Shown here piece after piece: positions 37,001-43,900 of a stretch of DNA of 64,000 bases. The first letter of the stretch is position 1, and each line of letters begins with the position of its first letter. Origin of the DNA: Bedellia somnulentella (lineage: Eukaryota > Arthropoda > Insecta > Lepidoptera > Bedelliidae); contig OY755187.1 of assembly GCA_963576735.1 (NCBI GenBank), positions 11,842,001 to 11,906,000 of the forward strand, given 5' to 3'. Made by a program: the position numbers and the translations under genes. The notes under the pieces are model-generated. The model was not told the origin of the DNA and made no database searches. It saw only the letters and a list, made by a program, of their open reading frames with translations.

Positions 37001-40000
37001 ATGGTTTCGCAATCAGCACCACTTTTGTAAAACTTTGCATACCGAATTGGCGATGGGTCTCTTTTTCTAAACGAAAAATGCGCCGACGATGCACTAATAA
37101 GGATGGGAAATAGATCAAAATATAAAAGCTATTAGTCGTATATTGTTATCCATGTCTTTCAAATAACTTACCTCAATAGTTATTGTTCCTGGACACTTAT
37201 TTTTCCTCCAATGACTGCATCGCCACTTCTGGGAACCATTTTTGTATGTAGTAAGCATTAGTATGTTTGTAGAATTGACGGTGTTCAAAAAAAAGAACAA
37301 GACCTCCCTTTCTTTTAATAAATTCAGTTTCAGACATTTTGATGTATTACTATTTTCTCCAAAAAATATGCCTAAAATAATTCAGCTAGTTCTAGTTCCT
37401 TGAGAAAATTATATTAGGTGTACAATTCGTGCTGCGATCAAGAAGACCAGGAACCTGAGCGTAGAGACGTAAGATTTAAATTATTAAGATAAAATGGTTG
37501 ACATTCCATTTCATATTGTCAAAATCTTGAAACAATAGCATAAATAATTTTATTAATTCTTTCTTTCTGATGCGGGTGGACTGGCTGATGGATTGGTAGA
37601 TAGTTAGGTACCATCTGTTTTATCATATCTACTGTCTCCGTCTTTATCAGACGTTATCCTAGCCTCAATTCGTTCTATGTTCATGCGATGGTATCCTCGT
37701 ATTATTTTAAAAATATATATAAAGCAGTTTTTCAGATATAGCACACATTTTAGAACTGCGTATAAAACTTTTGTATTACATACCACACTATGAAAACCTT
37801 GCTACTATGAAACCCACCCCAGGTGAGCATTATTTGCACTTAGTCATTTTTCATAATTATTTTATTTGTTGTAGTAGGGATTTAAGCTTGATATTGGCGA
37901 AATTATTGTGGCGAACAAGAACATATAATCAAATAACAATAATCAAATTGAAGCATGATTGACTTACACATTTGTCTTTATAGGTCCCCAGTACTTCTTT
38001 GAAGTTTGCATATATATTTTATGTTTTTTTTTTTAAGTTTTTTTTACCTCCTTACGATTTTGATATGCTGAAAATGTTAGAACTATTAATGCATACAATA
38101 AAATAATCTCTATATAGTTTGTGATAACATATTTTGAATATCCGTCTCTTTCTGCTCTTAAATAAAAGGTTCACGCATTTAATTTTAGTTGGATTACATT
38201 GATAAAGGGACTACGGGTAGAAGAATTTCAAAAAGGGACTACGAGAGGGACCACGGGCAATAAGCCATTATTTCGTGCTTTAGGGGGCAGGTAACGCTGT
38301 GCACTGTTGGCTTACAATAGCACTAACCTTTTCCTTCCCGCTGGTGTTGTATTAAGCAACTTTGAGTTTTGAACAATTACAATATCATCTATAGTTTATG
38401 ACTGTCACAGACTGAAGTATCAGCGTAACAGTATATTAAAAACAGATAGAATCGAACCTATCAATGTTCTCACAGGAATTTCTCCCAACATTCTTATTTC
38501 ACTGTTGTGTGTGTAGATGTATGTTTGTGAAACAATAAACTAAAGTTTTCTTTCTCCCTTTCATTTCTACTTACAAAATTTTCATCAATAACTTATTGGC
38601 TCACAGGACGCTGCAATAAACGTTTGGATAAAAAACGGAGCTGATGCATCCAAGCTTGTTGTTGGGTTGGCTGCGTATGGACGTACCTTTAACTTAGTGA
38701 GCTTAGAAGAAACTGGTATCGGAGCACCTGCTAACGGGTCTGGCGCACCCGGACTTTATACAGCTGAAGCAGGATTTTTATCTTACTATGAGGTAAGCTT
38801 ATGATTTGATTTAATTCATCATCTTTCAACAAATATGGACAAAGTCTTCTCAACTCCAAACTTTCACGCCTTGTATCCGTGAAGGGGTTCGCAGAGGTAC
38901 TAATACTTCATAACATCACGTGATATTGTCACCTGGTATTCAGAGTACCCACGCTTTGCTCAGACAGTGCTCTCATGTCATAGGGGGCAGGCCTGTCGTT
39001 TTTGTAGAAATACACTGTCATATGTGTTATTACAACACAAACTATGTCGTCCGGTACGTTGCCGGCACTTCAAAACATTCGCGAATTTAGAAGATTCCAC
39101 TTTCTCACAAATTTCCTCGTTCCTTAAAATGATTGTTGTGTGATGTGACTGGAGACCCATTACCCATTACTAACCATCCTTTGTTTTACAATATTGGGAT
39201 TGTTATTGGCCTATTTGTGTCTTTGTAATAATCTCAAACCGTAAATTTAGCTGTAAACCTCCCAAAGAAAATAAAATAATTAAATTTTCCCCAATCAACT
39301 GAGCTGAAGAATACCTAATTCTGAAGTTCTGGCTCCCTCTTTTAAGGATTTATAACCATGAGTTCATGTAAGGTTTATTTAACTATTTAATTTCTAGATA
39401 TGCATGCACCAACAAAGCAACAACTGGAACATCACAAACGTAGATGATCTCTATGTTTTTGGGAATAGTGATCATTTCTGGGTCGGATATGATAATGAGC
39501 GTACTATTTACAGGAAGGTAAATAGTTTATGTTTAATAGATATATTTAAGTTTTTATACTTCCTTTGCTTATAAACATAATGAAACGAATAATCACTAAT
39601 TAAAATGGCACAAAATATAGATTGCAAACATGAAAGATTTAAAATGAATAAATAAAATTATATAGATATATTATACACAGATCAAGTTAGTCGCAAACTA
39701 AGTAAGATTTGTATTATGGGATACTGACTCAACGATATATTTTATATTATATAATAAACACATAAATAACATCCAAAACTAAGAAACAATAATTTATGCT
39801 CATCACATAAATGATGCTCTCAGCGGGGATCAAACCCGCAACTTCCAGATCTGGATTAATCTCGTTTGATTATCTGATACTCACCAAACAAATCGTGCAA
39901 GCTGTACTATAGCACTGTATACTGAAATGTACTAGTAGTAATGTACTAGTACAAATACCTGAAATCCATCTTACCTTCCATGCGTGCAATTACGAAAAAA

Positions 40001-40921
40001 CTTGACGGATGATTCCCACTCGCAGTTATACAATTTTATTTATTTATAAACTTAAAACTCAAACTTTCACGCCCTATATCCCCGATGGGGTTAGCAGAGG
40101 TACGAATACTTTTGAACATCACGTGACATGGTCACCTAGTGTTCAGAGAAACCACATTTTGCTTAGACAGTGTACTCACGTGATAGTGGGCAGGCTTATT
40201 GTACCAATTTGTACGAATACACTGTCACATGACTAAGTACAATTTAGCCATGTGGGTTTCCTCACGACGTTTTCCCTTACCGATAACAACCATGATAAAT
40301 TATCCACACATATGACTTATTAGATAAGTCAAATTGGTGTAGGTTGACTCGGGATTTGAACCCTTAACATCTCCACGATAAGCGGTGTTCTACCCACTGA
40401 CGGTTGTATTTCATTTTATTTAATACCTATATAATATGTGTGGTTAATTTATCATGGTTGTTAACGGTGAGGGAAAACATCGTGAGGAAACCCACATGGC
40501 TGAGTTGTACTTAGTCATGTGACAGTGTATTCGTACAAAACGGCGATAGGCCTGTCCCCTATCACGTGAGTACACTGTCTAAGCAAAACGTGGGTACCTT
40601 CTCTGGACACTAGATGGCGCTGCCATGTGAGTTCAGAAGTATTGGTACCTCTGCCAACCCCTTCGGGGATAAACGGCGTGAACGTTTATGTTATGGTATG
40701 TTATGTTTTAATTTTAGGGACAACATGCTAATCAAAAAGACTTACCAGGAATCATGTTTTGGGCTGTGGATCTCGACGATTTTGGAAAACGATGTAGTTC
40801 CACTGACTACCCTCTCATTAGACAAGGTATTGAAGGTTATAAAAATTCCGCTGTAAATCTTCTATCTAAAAGTTTGTTGGTGCTTCTTAGTGTTACCATA
40901 AGTTTCAAAATAATGTTATAA
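16008..40921 (+). CDS. GH18 chitinase-like protein, gene 2 (complete, nine exons, 409 aa)
   Basis: Nine exons (16008-16068, 18234-18407, 20229-20329, 20707-20841, 22179-22306, 24411-24531, 38607-38792, 39398-39517, 40718-40921) total 1230 bp and join in frame at GT-AG sites. Order of motifs: signal peptide (1 to about 18), VVCYWGAWAN, LLAAIGGWNEGS, active site QGLDVDWEYP (Gln137, Asp140, Asp142, catalytic Glu144), LTAAVSV, LMSYDFYGAWD (208-218), LVVGLAAYGRTF, FWVGYDNE and PGIMFWAVDLDDF with the conserved barrel Trp357. The protein is a single secreted GH18 domain of usual length. There is no chitin-binding (CBM14) domain. The last 16 residues are hydrophobic, a possible membrane or GPI signal. 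It is expected to bind or cleave chitin outside the cell. Loss of the first motif Asp may lower activity, but the other catalytic residues are present. Intron 6 is swollen to 14 kb by transposons. Confidence 0.93.
16104..16165 (-). mobile_element. LINE-T 3' terminus
   Basis: TCACGCCATTAGTTCCTATT and GGCAGAGACTATGGAT, minus orientation. Only about 60 bp, inside intron 1 of gene 2. Confidence 0.55.
16640..16745 (+). mobile_element. SINE-A1 3' part
   Basis: GACGTGGGCACCAGGTGACA, GTATTAGTACCTCTGCCAAC and GGTGTGAACG; 5' truncated. Confidence 0.7.
16755..16950 (-). mobile_element. SINE-B copy lacking its 3' end
   Basis: CCTCAGCCACATTTGGAAGT, GGTCTCCAACCGCATCGCCC and AGCCGACACTACA on the plus strand. 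The shared 3' module is missing, replaced by the SINE-A end. Confidence 0.65.
16980..17225 (-). mobile_element. SINE-B copy
   Basis: Full length in minus orientation: tail CATACATACATATACTCACG, module GGCTATAAATCCC to GGGGTAGCCAGAGC, then TCCGACACTATACGG at the 5' end. Confidence 0.8.
17401..17767 (-). mobile_element. SINE-A1, complete, with TSD
   Basis: Minus orientation from the tRNA head (AACCGTGATAGCTCAGTGCG) to the tail. TSD TTGAAAACAAAA at 17389-17400 and 17768-17779. Intron 1 of gene 2. Confidence 0.88.
18234..18407 (+). CDS. gene 2 exon 2
   Basis: 174 bp, acceptor TTTTCCAG, donor A|GTACGT. It encodes IVVCYWGAWANTRPSIGRFG and a Cys-containing helix (NLCTTIIYSFLE), the GH18 N-terminal block. 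Confidence 0.92.
18484..18726 (+). mobile_element. SINE-B copy
   Basis: GTGTAGAGCCGGCTGAGAAT to TGGCCGTGAGTATATG. Intron 2 of gene 2. Confidence 0.78.
18953..19204 (+). mobile_element. SINE-B copy
   Basis: GTGTAGTGTCGGCTTAGAAT to CAGCCGTGAGTATATGTATG with a (TATG)n tail. It shares CCAAAAACCTTTATTTTACT-type internal sequence with the 13137 copy, so they are close relatives. Confidence 0.8.
19400..19495 (+). mobile_element. SINE-C head
   Basis: A-box-like CTTGGCCGAGAGGATAGG and B-box-like CCGGTTTCGATCTCCGC followed by TGAGAGCA, as in other SINE-C copies. Ser/Leu-type tRNA origin is likely. Confidence 0.55.
20229..20329 (+). CDS. gene 2 exon 3
   Basis: 101 bp, acceptor ATTTTTAG, donor GTAAGTAA, ends in phase 0. 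It encodes NLTLLAAIGGWNEGSEDFS, the second GH18 block. Confidence 0.92.
20365..20520 (-). mobile_element. decayed SINE-B copy
   Basis: TCCTCCGCCTCTTTTGGAAG, CACATCGCCCAACAAACAAT and CACTTAAAAAGC. Strongly diverged; intron 3 of gene 2. Confidence 0.5.
20707..20841 (+). CDS. gene 2 exon 4 (active site)
   Basis: 135 bp, 45 codons, acceptor TTCCAG, donor AAG|GTTTAT. It encodes LQGLDVDWEYPGRREG. The catalytic Glu is present; the first Asp of DxxDxDxE is Gln. Confidence 0.93.
20885..21022 (-). mobile_element. SINE-C body
   Basis: Plus-strand reading: CCAGATCAAGATAGCCCCAA, GATACTAACTCAACGATATA and CATCACATAAATG, matching copies at 24785, 35440 and 39664. The tRNA head is replaced by an inserted SINE-A. 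Confidence 0.6.
21029..21163 (+). mobile_element. SINE-A 3' part
   Basis: GCCCCCTATCACGTGAGTAC to TTCGGCGTGAACGTTTATG. It lacks most of the CACCAGGTGAC hairpin arm. It is inserted inside a SINE-C, whose head resumes at about 21164. Confidence 0.75.
21164..21545 (+). mobile_element. SINE-C head fragment followed by RTE-like LINE 3' end
   Basis: 21164-21220 reads as the complement of a SINE-C tRNA head (TCAGCGGGGATGGAACCCGC). From about 21225 the frame RRRIDGHITRKSDDHC, LNVLEWWTTQCTHLDDDLG resembles the C-terminus of RTE-type LINE proteins. The end, GAGAGCCTGTGTCCAACGGT after AATAAATA and (CTTT)n, resembles their 3' UTR. Confidence 0.5.
22179..22306 (+). CDS. gene 2 exon 5
   Basis: 128 bp, acceptor TTGTTGCAG, donor GA|GTATGT, phase 0 to phase 2. 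It encodes LLRDLKNAFQPYGWLLTAAV and SYDVPRIN, the fifth-strand region of GH18. Confidence 0.9.
22441..24090. mobile_element. possible TIR element around exon-5/6 intron (weak)
   Basis: The ends TACAGCGTGTTAGTTTGACG and TACAGGGTGTAATTGTAACG (reverse strand) are similar inverted ends with TA flanks, as in Tc1/mariner derivatives. The interior has a repeated block (22735-22862 and 23670-23770, both ending GGGGTAGTGTWATTCAAA). Divergence makes the call uncertain. Confidence 0.3.
22870..22985 (+). mobile_element. LINE-T 3' end fragment
   Basis: GAGAGGTTTGCCAGGATCGT, TGGCGATCGATATTCTCTGC, CTACCCCAATGGGAACTAAT, GGCGTGAGAATATGTATG. The best preserved 3' terminus of this family here. Confidence 0.78.
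24411..24531 (+). CDS. gene 2 exon 6 (MxYDxxG motif)
   Basis: 121 bp, acceptor CTGTTTAG, donor GTG|GTGAGT. It completes Glu200 and encodes ILDYIHLMSYDFYGAWDP and TGLNAPLY. The Tyr and Asp of MxYD, which help position the substrate, are intact. Confidence 0.93.
24560..24782 (+). mobile_element. LINE-T C-terminal fragment
   Basis: An uninterrupted frame reads ANVDGIVSRGRPRKTFLDQI, then VLIKAGVRSEKNQRACMRRI and REVCQDRTSWRSIVSAYPNG. This is the best coding remnant of LINE-T. It begins just after exon 6 of gene 2. Confidence 0.75.
24785..24948 (-). mobile_element. SINE-C copy, complete
   Basis: Minus strand: head GCCATGGCCGAGTGGATATG (A-box) and GGGCTCGTTCCCCGCTGAGA (B-box) of Ser/Leu-tRNA type, then a body ending near CTTACTTAGTTTGGGG. 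Confidence 0.7.
25366..25625 (+). pseudogene. LINE ORF1 C-terminal zinc-knuckle fragment
   Basis: The first codons of the open frame are target-site DNA; the element starts at about 25366. It contains CSRCLGYGHGRKLC (CX2CX4HX4C), CSHCGGFHLRANC (CX2CX3HX4C) and CTNC with a later H and C. The ending RKRWDQLARSQVAY is usual for these ORF1 proteins. These knuckles bind the element's own RNA. Everything upstream is missing. Confidence 0.75.
26003..27337 (+). pseudogene. LINE ORF2: endonuclease C-half and start of RT
   Basis: 444-codon frame. The first part is the second half of an AP-type endonuclease: GGDVNSKSEWRGS, RVDVTVCSHNL and SSDHNTI carry Asn, Asp and His of the active site. The RT fingers follow (KKAPGPDGFTADICK, FPKPWKKSQVLTLRKAGK, YRPIGLLPVLCKIVEKI). 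The frame ends at 27337, just where the palm motif with the first catalytic Asp should come. The next recognisable piece (GCIQGSISGPILWNLLLDPL) starts at about 27340. About 100 codons are therefore deleted and the enzyme is dead. Confidence 0.82.
27340..28360 (+). pseudogene. LINE ORF2: RT motifs B-C, thumb and RNase H, frameshifted
   Basis: Pieces in different frames: GCIQGSISGPILWNLLLDPL (motif B), AFADDIILLF (motif C, with the two catalytic Asp), KIKLLGLIIDKKLTFNDHV and YAASCWASA (thumb). An RNase H domain follows with IKIFTDGSKIEEKVGAAL and SVYQAELFAILEA. Stops and frame changes separate them. Confidence 0.78.
28360..29038 (+). pseudogene. LINE ORF2 C-terminus with CCHC motif
   Basis: Remaining RNase H residues (HWVRAHVGTKGNERADELAK) carry the His and last Asp. 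The C-terminal zinc motif CVCDPAIEETIQHLMFDCP follows, and the ORF2 stop is at 29038. Frameshifts occur near 28360 and 28600-28850. Confidence 0.72.
29405..29662 (-). mobile_element. SINE-B copy
   Basis: Full-length minus copy: TACATATACTCGCGGCTATA, GGGTCTCCAACCGCATCGCC, AAGCCGACACTACACAGCAG. It follows directly after the LINE's TSD. Confidence 0.8.
30100..30325 (-). pseudogene. LINE RT C-terminal fragment
   Basis: The minus-strand frame LMLKCLFDSIRYERRDLAAG, then SYTIIKFIKNRPYLP resembles the block after the thumb in Jockey-like proteins (YERRxxxxxxFxxKxxxN). Short; family call moderate. Confidence 0.5.
30339..30704 (+). mobile_element. SINE-A2, complete, with TSD
   Basis: The head GATAGTCCAGTGGGTAGAAC with CCCGAAAACAGAAGGGCG and B-box GAGTTCCAATCCTGGG differs from A1. 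The body has ACTAGATGGCGCTTGCCATG in place of the A1 hairpin. TSD TTTATGAATAGGA at 30326-30338 and 30705-30717. It split the LINE fragment to its left. Confidence 0.9.
30718..31770. other. no recognised feature
   Basis: AT-rich interior DNA of the MULE; no open frame or repeat family recognised. Confidence 0.4.
31776..32147 (-). mobile_element. SINE-A1, complete
   Basis: Minus orientation with (CATAA)n tail, TTCACGCCG module, hairpin and tRNA head (AACCGTGATAGCCCAGTGGG). Confidence 0.88.
33530..34563. mobile_element. nested DNA element with 24-bp imperfect TIRs
   Basis: Left end TTACAGCCAAATACTCAAAC, right end inverted TAACAGCCGAATACTGAAAC, both followed by GTCA. A TTA/TATA-like flank hints at PIF/Harbinger. 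A short frame starting MSLSSLSSLSDDERNLVLKY (from 33830) may be a coding remnant. Confidence 0.55.
34793..35163 (-). mobile_element. SINE-A1, complete
   Basis: Minus copy with (CATAA)n tail, CACGTGACTTTGTCACCTGG hairpin and head ending CAACCGTGATAGCCCAGTGG. It is inserted in a LINE RT fragment. Confidence 0.88.
35163..35310 (-). pseudogene. LINE RT motif-B fragment
   Basis: Minus-strand frame RYWYGHQQNSVKWAGEYSDT, then YGLECGVRQGGLSSRRLFNL and YVNQL. This is the RT block before the catalytic FADD/YADD, here cut off by the SINE. Confidence 0.7.
35440..35592 (-). mobile_element. SINE-C copy
   Basis: CAGATCAAGTAACCCCAAAC to GCGGGGATCAAACCCGCAAC on the plus strand. The head is truncated at the left half of the tRNA. 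Confidence 0.65.
36556..37044. mobile_element. MITE, 489 bp, AATT TSD
   Basis: TIR CGGTATGCAAAGTTTT at both ends, flanked by AATT (36552-36555, 37045-37048). It is inserted in a SINE-B remnant (TTGAAGTTGAGTGGG to the left, GGCGATGGGTCTC to the right) inside the transposase gene's intron. Confidence 0.8.
37370..38220. other. MULE right sub-terminal region
   Basis: About 900 bp between the FLYWCH exon and the right TIR. AT-rich, no gene recognised; may contain the transposase promoter. Confidence 0.4.
38607..38792 (+). CDS. gene 2 exon 7
   Basis: 186 bp, 62 codons, acceptor CTCACAG, donor GAG|GTAAGC. It encodes VWIKNGADASKLVVGLAAYG, then RTF and the insertion-domain start (PGLYTAEAGFLSYYE). 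Confidence 0.93.
38855..39030 (-). mobile_element. SINE-A 3' part, decayed
   Basis: TTTCACGCCTTGTATCCGTG, AAGGGGTTCGCAGAGGTACT, GTCACCTGGTATTCAGAGTA. Confidence 0.65.
39130..39368 (+). mobile_element. SINE-B copy, decayed
   Basis: GACTGGAGACCCATTACCCA and GTTCTGGCTCCCTCTTTTAA, then GGATTTATAACCATGAGTTC. About 30 bp upstream of exon 8. Confidence 0.5.
39398..39517 (+). CDS. gene 2 exon 8
   Basis: 120 bp, 40 codons, acceptor TTTCTAG, donor AAG|GTAAAT. It encodes ICMHQQSNNWN and FWVGYDNERTIYRK, the usual GH18 segment before the last strand. Confidence 0.92.
39664..39852 (-). mobile_element. SINE-C copy
   Basis: TACACAGATCAAGTTAGTCG to CAGCGGGGATCAAACCCGCA on the plus strand; the head is truncated. 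Confidence 0.65.
40062..40407 (-). mobile_element. SINE-A, minus copy in intron 8
   Basis: TTTCACGCCCTATATCCCCG, GTCACCTAGTGTTCAGAG and tRNA head remains (TCTACCCACTGACGGTTG). Confidence 0.78.
40432..40706 (+). mobile_element. SINE-A2, 5'-truncated, abutting exon 9
   Basis: Starts within the body (TATGTGTGGTTAATTTATCA), includes ACTAGATGGCGCTGCCATGT and ends GGCGTGAACGTTTATGTTAT. Exon 9 starts at 40718. It faces the minus SINE-A at 40062-40407, forming an inverted pair. Confidence 0.85.
40718..40921 (+). CDS. gene 2 exon 9 and stop
   Basis: 204 bp including TAA, acceptor TTAATTTTAG. It encodes PGIMFWAVDLDDFGKRC (barrel Trp) and ends in a hydrophobic tail (SLLVLLSVTISFKIML). A SINE-A2 copy stops only about 10 bp before this acceptor, so the acceptor and its pyrimidine tract sit against the SINE tail. 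Confidence 0.92.
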   Translation, partial: GQHANQKDLPGIMFWAVDLDDFGKRCSSTDYPLIRQGIEGYKNSAVNLLSKSLLVLLSVTISFKIML

Positions 40922-40991
40922 TTAAGAGTAGGTTTTATTATGAATTAGTATTTTTTTAATTATACCGTTTATTTACGAATTTGATTTTATC

Positions 40992-40997
40992 AATAAA
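40992..40997 (+). terminator. poly-A signal of gene 2
   Basis: AATAAA 71 bp after the stop codon, in a T-rich 3' UTR; the best positioned signal. Confidence 0.65.
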
Positions 40998-40999
40998 TA

Positions 41000-43900
41000 A
41001 TTTTAATTAGATATGAACCTTTTATTTAAGAATTGGAAATACATATAGAATTTACACAAAAAAAGACCTGAAAACGGTGCGATCATACTATAGGTAGTTC
41101 TTAAAAAAATAATTTGAAATCCAGATTATCCCTATTTACAAAGAGAACTTACCCCTCGCCGATTCAAACCAACCTCATCTATAAATCTATATTTTATGCT
41201 ATAAATCCCTACAAGGCGTAGCCAGAGCTCCAGAATTAGAAATTCATCAGCCACGTTGATTTTAGATCTCCAACTGCTTCAACCAAATTAAATTTAACAA
41301 TCCCTTATACCCGAAGTCGGTTCGAACCTCGAACACCACCGAATAGAAATCGGATAATGTTATTCTAAGCCTAAACAGCCTACACAGTTATCGACACAAA
41401 ATAATGTATTTTGCCAAAATTAATTATAAAGTTTTATAAAGAAGTATATGAACACTTTTTAATGCTATATAGTTAATAAACTAAGTCATGTGACAGCATA
41501 TTCCTACAAAAAAGGGATTCTCGGTGTAACAAAAACATCAGTATTGAGTAAAATTGAAATGCCAATCATCCCAGATTCAAATCCAACTACCGCAAATCTT
41601 AAAACAAGCATTCGCGTCTGAACCATAGATTGTTTGAACAAACCAAAAGTCAAAGTAAATAAATAGAATGGAACAGTCGCGAACAAAAATGGAGTTCGCA
41701 GTTTTGCGGATGTTGCCATCAATTGTTAAGCCACTTACCAGCGTAGTGGCAACATGCATACTACGGAACCCGGCGGAGTTATTTGCATTTGAAAGTAGGA
41801 ATCGTGAGTTCCACGGTAAAACTTCTAAGCGGCTTCCGAACTGTAAAAACTGCTAACTGTACCGCATTTCACAGTACAAAATATGTTTTATGTAAAGCCT
41901 TTGGTTGTTGTTGTTGCCATTGGCTGTAAAACAGGATTTGTTTTCGTTAATATTATTTTCTAACTATATAATTGTTTTAAAATGTAATAGAACAGATTGG
42001 ACATTAAATACAGGAACTAGCTTACTAGTGGGTATTCTTTCAGTGCATACTTGACCTTTTACTTTGCCCCATAAAACACTTTATTTTGGTATATTATTTC
42101 AGTTTTTAAAAATACCCGGGTATTTTTTATACAATTATTCACACTATTATTAGTTTGACTTTGTAACATTCTTTGTTTGTAAAAGCATAGATTGGGTGAG
42201 CGAAGTAAATTCATAGTACATCGTCTAAATAAAATATTAATTGTATTTAATAGAGCCAACGTGGACATTGGCACCTGGTATTCAGAGTACCAATGTTTTG
42301 CTTGAACAATGTACTGATATGATTGCGGGTAAGCCCATCGCAGTTTTATTGTACTATCTTAATAAAGCTGCATAAAATATTCCACTGTCTACAAACTTAG
42401 TTGTTTCTATGGTCGCAACGAAGCCATCAAGCAGATCACACTTGCGGCCGAGCTGTGTCTGCACTGGCATGATAAATGTATTAATTTGTCTGCAGCTATA
42501 CCACTGTTTTGTTCTCTGCTAGGAATTTACGAGTTAACTTCAAGTGTTGGTGTTTATTTGATTTAAGTGTATAGTGAAATTGTTTGTTTGACTTACCACT
42601 CTATAGTGTGGAATAGATTCCATTCATTTAATTTATTTGTTAATAGATGTATACAAAGTAGGTAAACTATATTTTATGAGCCATATACCAAATAATCATT
42701 ATCATCACGAACAGCTAAGAGACAAACACTACTAGACATATGCCACCTTTAATGATATCCACAATGCGTATAGGCCAACTTAACTCTTTATTATTTCTTA
42801 TTAGAATCATGATAAAATTACTTTTGTAAGGACAAAAATGCACTTTTGTATAATTTGTAAAATTGATATATGTTTCTCAAAATTCAGCAAATATTTTTTG
42901 TAAATGATCGCAAATTTTAAGTGCTTATAAGATTTTCTTTTATATATGGTTTATATTCATTCTATATATTTCTATAAGTTTTCTGTCTAATTGAATCCGC
43001 TCATATAAGTTTTTTTTCATAGAAAACTTATTAAATTTCACCAACAAGAACAAAGAAGACTAAACATTTAACTATGAGCTTTACCCTTACCTTAGTTGCA
43101 AAGCTTGCAAAATTATGGATGTAATATTTTCAACCGTCTTTGATATTACAAATTTTATGCTTCGCTTTAATATTAGCGGAAAACTAGATTTACCCTTTTA
43201 ATGGCTAAGGAACACGTATAAAGCTCCACCGACAGATTCGTTTTGAGATATGTTTTCTGAAGTAAAATGTTTTAGAAGGATTATTTAATCACAAACCTGC
43301 GTTTTCTTAATGCATTATAATTAAAATAGATTTACTATAGCAACTTCGGTAAAGTCAATTAAAATATGGGAATGATTACTAAATGACACATTATATTAGT
43401 GACCACCACACTAATAATTGCAAGTTAAATAGAACCCGTTATATTAAAGAAATAAACTTCAAATAAAACTCAATTTCCAAACAAATCGTGACGCATTGAG
43501 TTCCAATAAAATAGAGAGCGGTGCAGTCAATAAAAGCTTTTAAAGATAGTCAAACAAAGAGGAAAGCCAGGACGAAATAAAACAATGAACAAAAGCGTTA
43601 ACCTCTTCACGCGAAATAACGACTAAAGTACAGTTGGCTTAATGTTGAATATTGCATTTGTAGGGTTCAATTTGCTAGAAACATTTTATTGACTTTGTAT
43701 TGGAACTAGGTTAAAGAATCTATATGATATTGAACATCATTTAAGTATATTATTAATTTTAGCGCACAGACGTGATGTATCGGCTTAGAATAGCACTATC
43801 CCATTACTACGGGAGTGCGTGTCCTAAAATAGTTTCTCGAGCATGAGACTTATCATGAATTATCATCCCTTATTTTACATTTTTTCCCTACTTGACTTCC

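Larger units (their letters stand above)
32590..37345 (-). pseudogene. FLYWCH/MULE-type transposase gene, broken by insertions
   Basis: Read on the minus strand. FLYWCH zinc-finger exon (37345 to about 37160): MSETEFIKRKGGLVLFF, then KWRCSHWRKNKCPGTITIE ending at a GTAAGT donor. Then KTEHNCEADSIKIKKDKI, a linker and a MULE core whose KPFYQLY is cut at 35991. The core resumes at 33298 with ILGDFGSSDAKTNVKPLIF, ALMPEKKEHTYLTMFRLI, APINAMLKLFPTLTIVGCYY with HW, YLKKTWF and ERHRTNNVVEGFHSKIYKLV. The last frame stops near 32590. Frameshifts occur in several places, including the FLYWCH exon. MULE transposases cut and paste DNA with DDE chemistry; this one is inactive. Its position inside matching TIRs makes it the source gene of the 24965-38266 element. 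Confidence 0.8.
24965..38266 (-). mobile_element. 13.3-kb MULE-like DNA transposon with nested insertions
   Basis: TIRs: 24966-25000 and, inverted, 38231-38265 agree over about 36 bp with one mismatch (start GCTTATTGCCCGTGGTCCCT). Beyond that a second CCCGTRGTCCCTTT block is also shared. An 8-bp TSD (ATTATTTC) sits at 24957-24964 and 38267-38274. The element holds a broken FLYWCH/MULE transposase gene on the minus strand. It fills most of intron 6 of gene 2. Without the nested LINE, SINEs, TIR elements and MITE the original would be far shorter. Confidence 0.8.
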
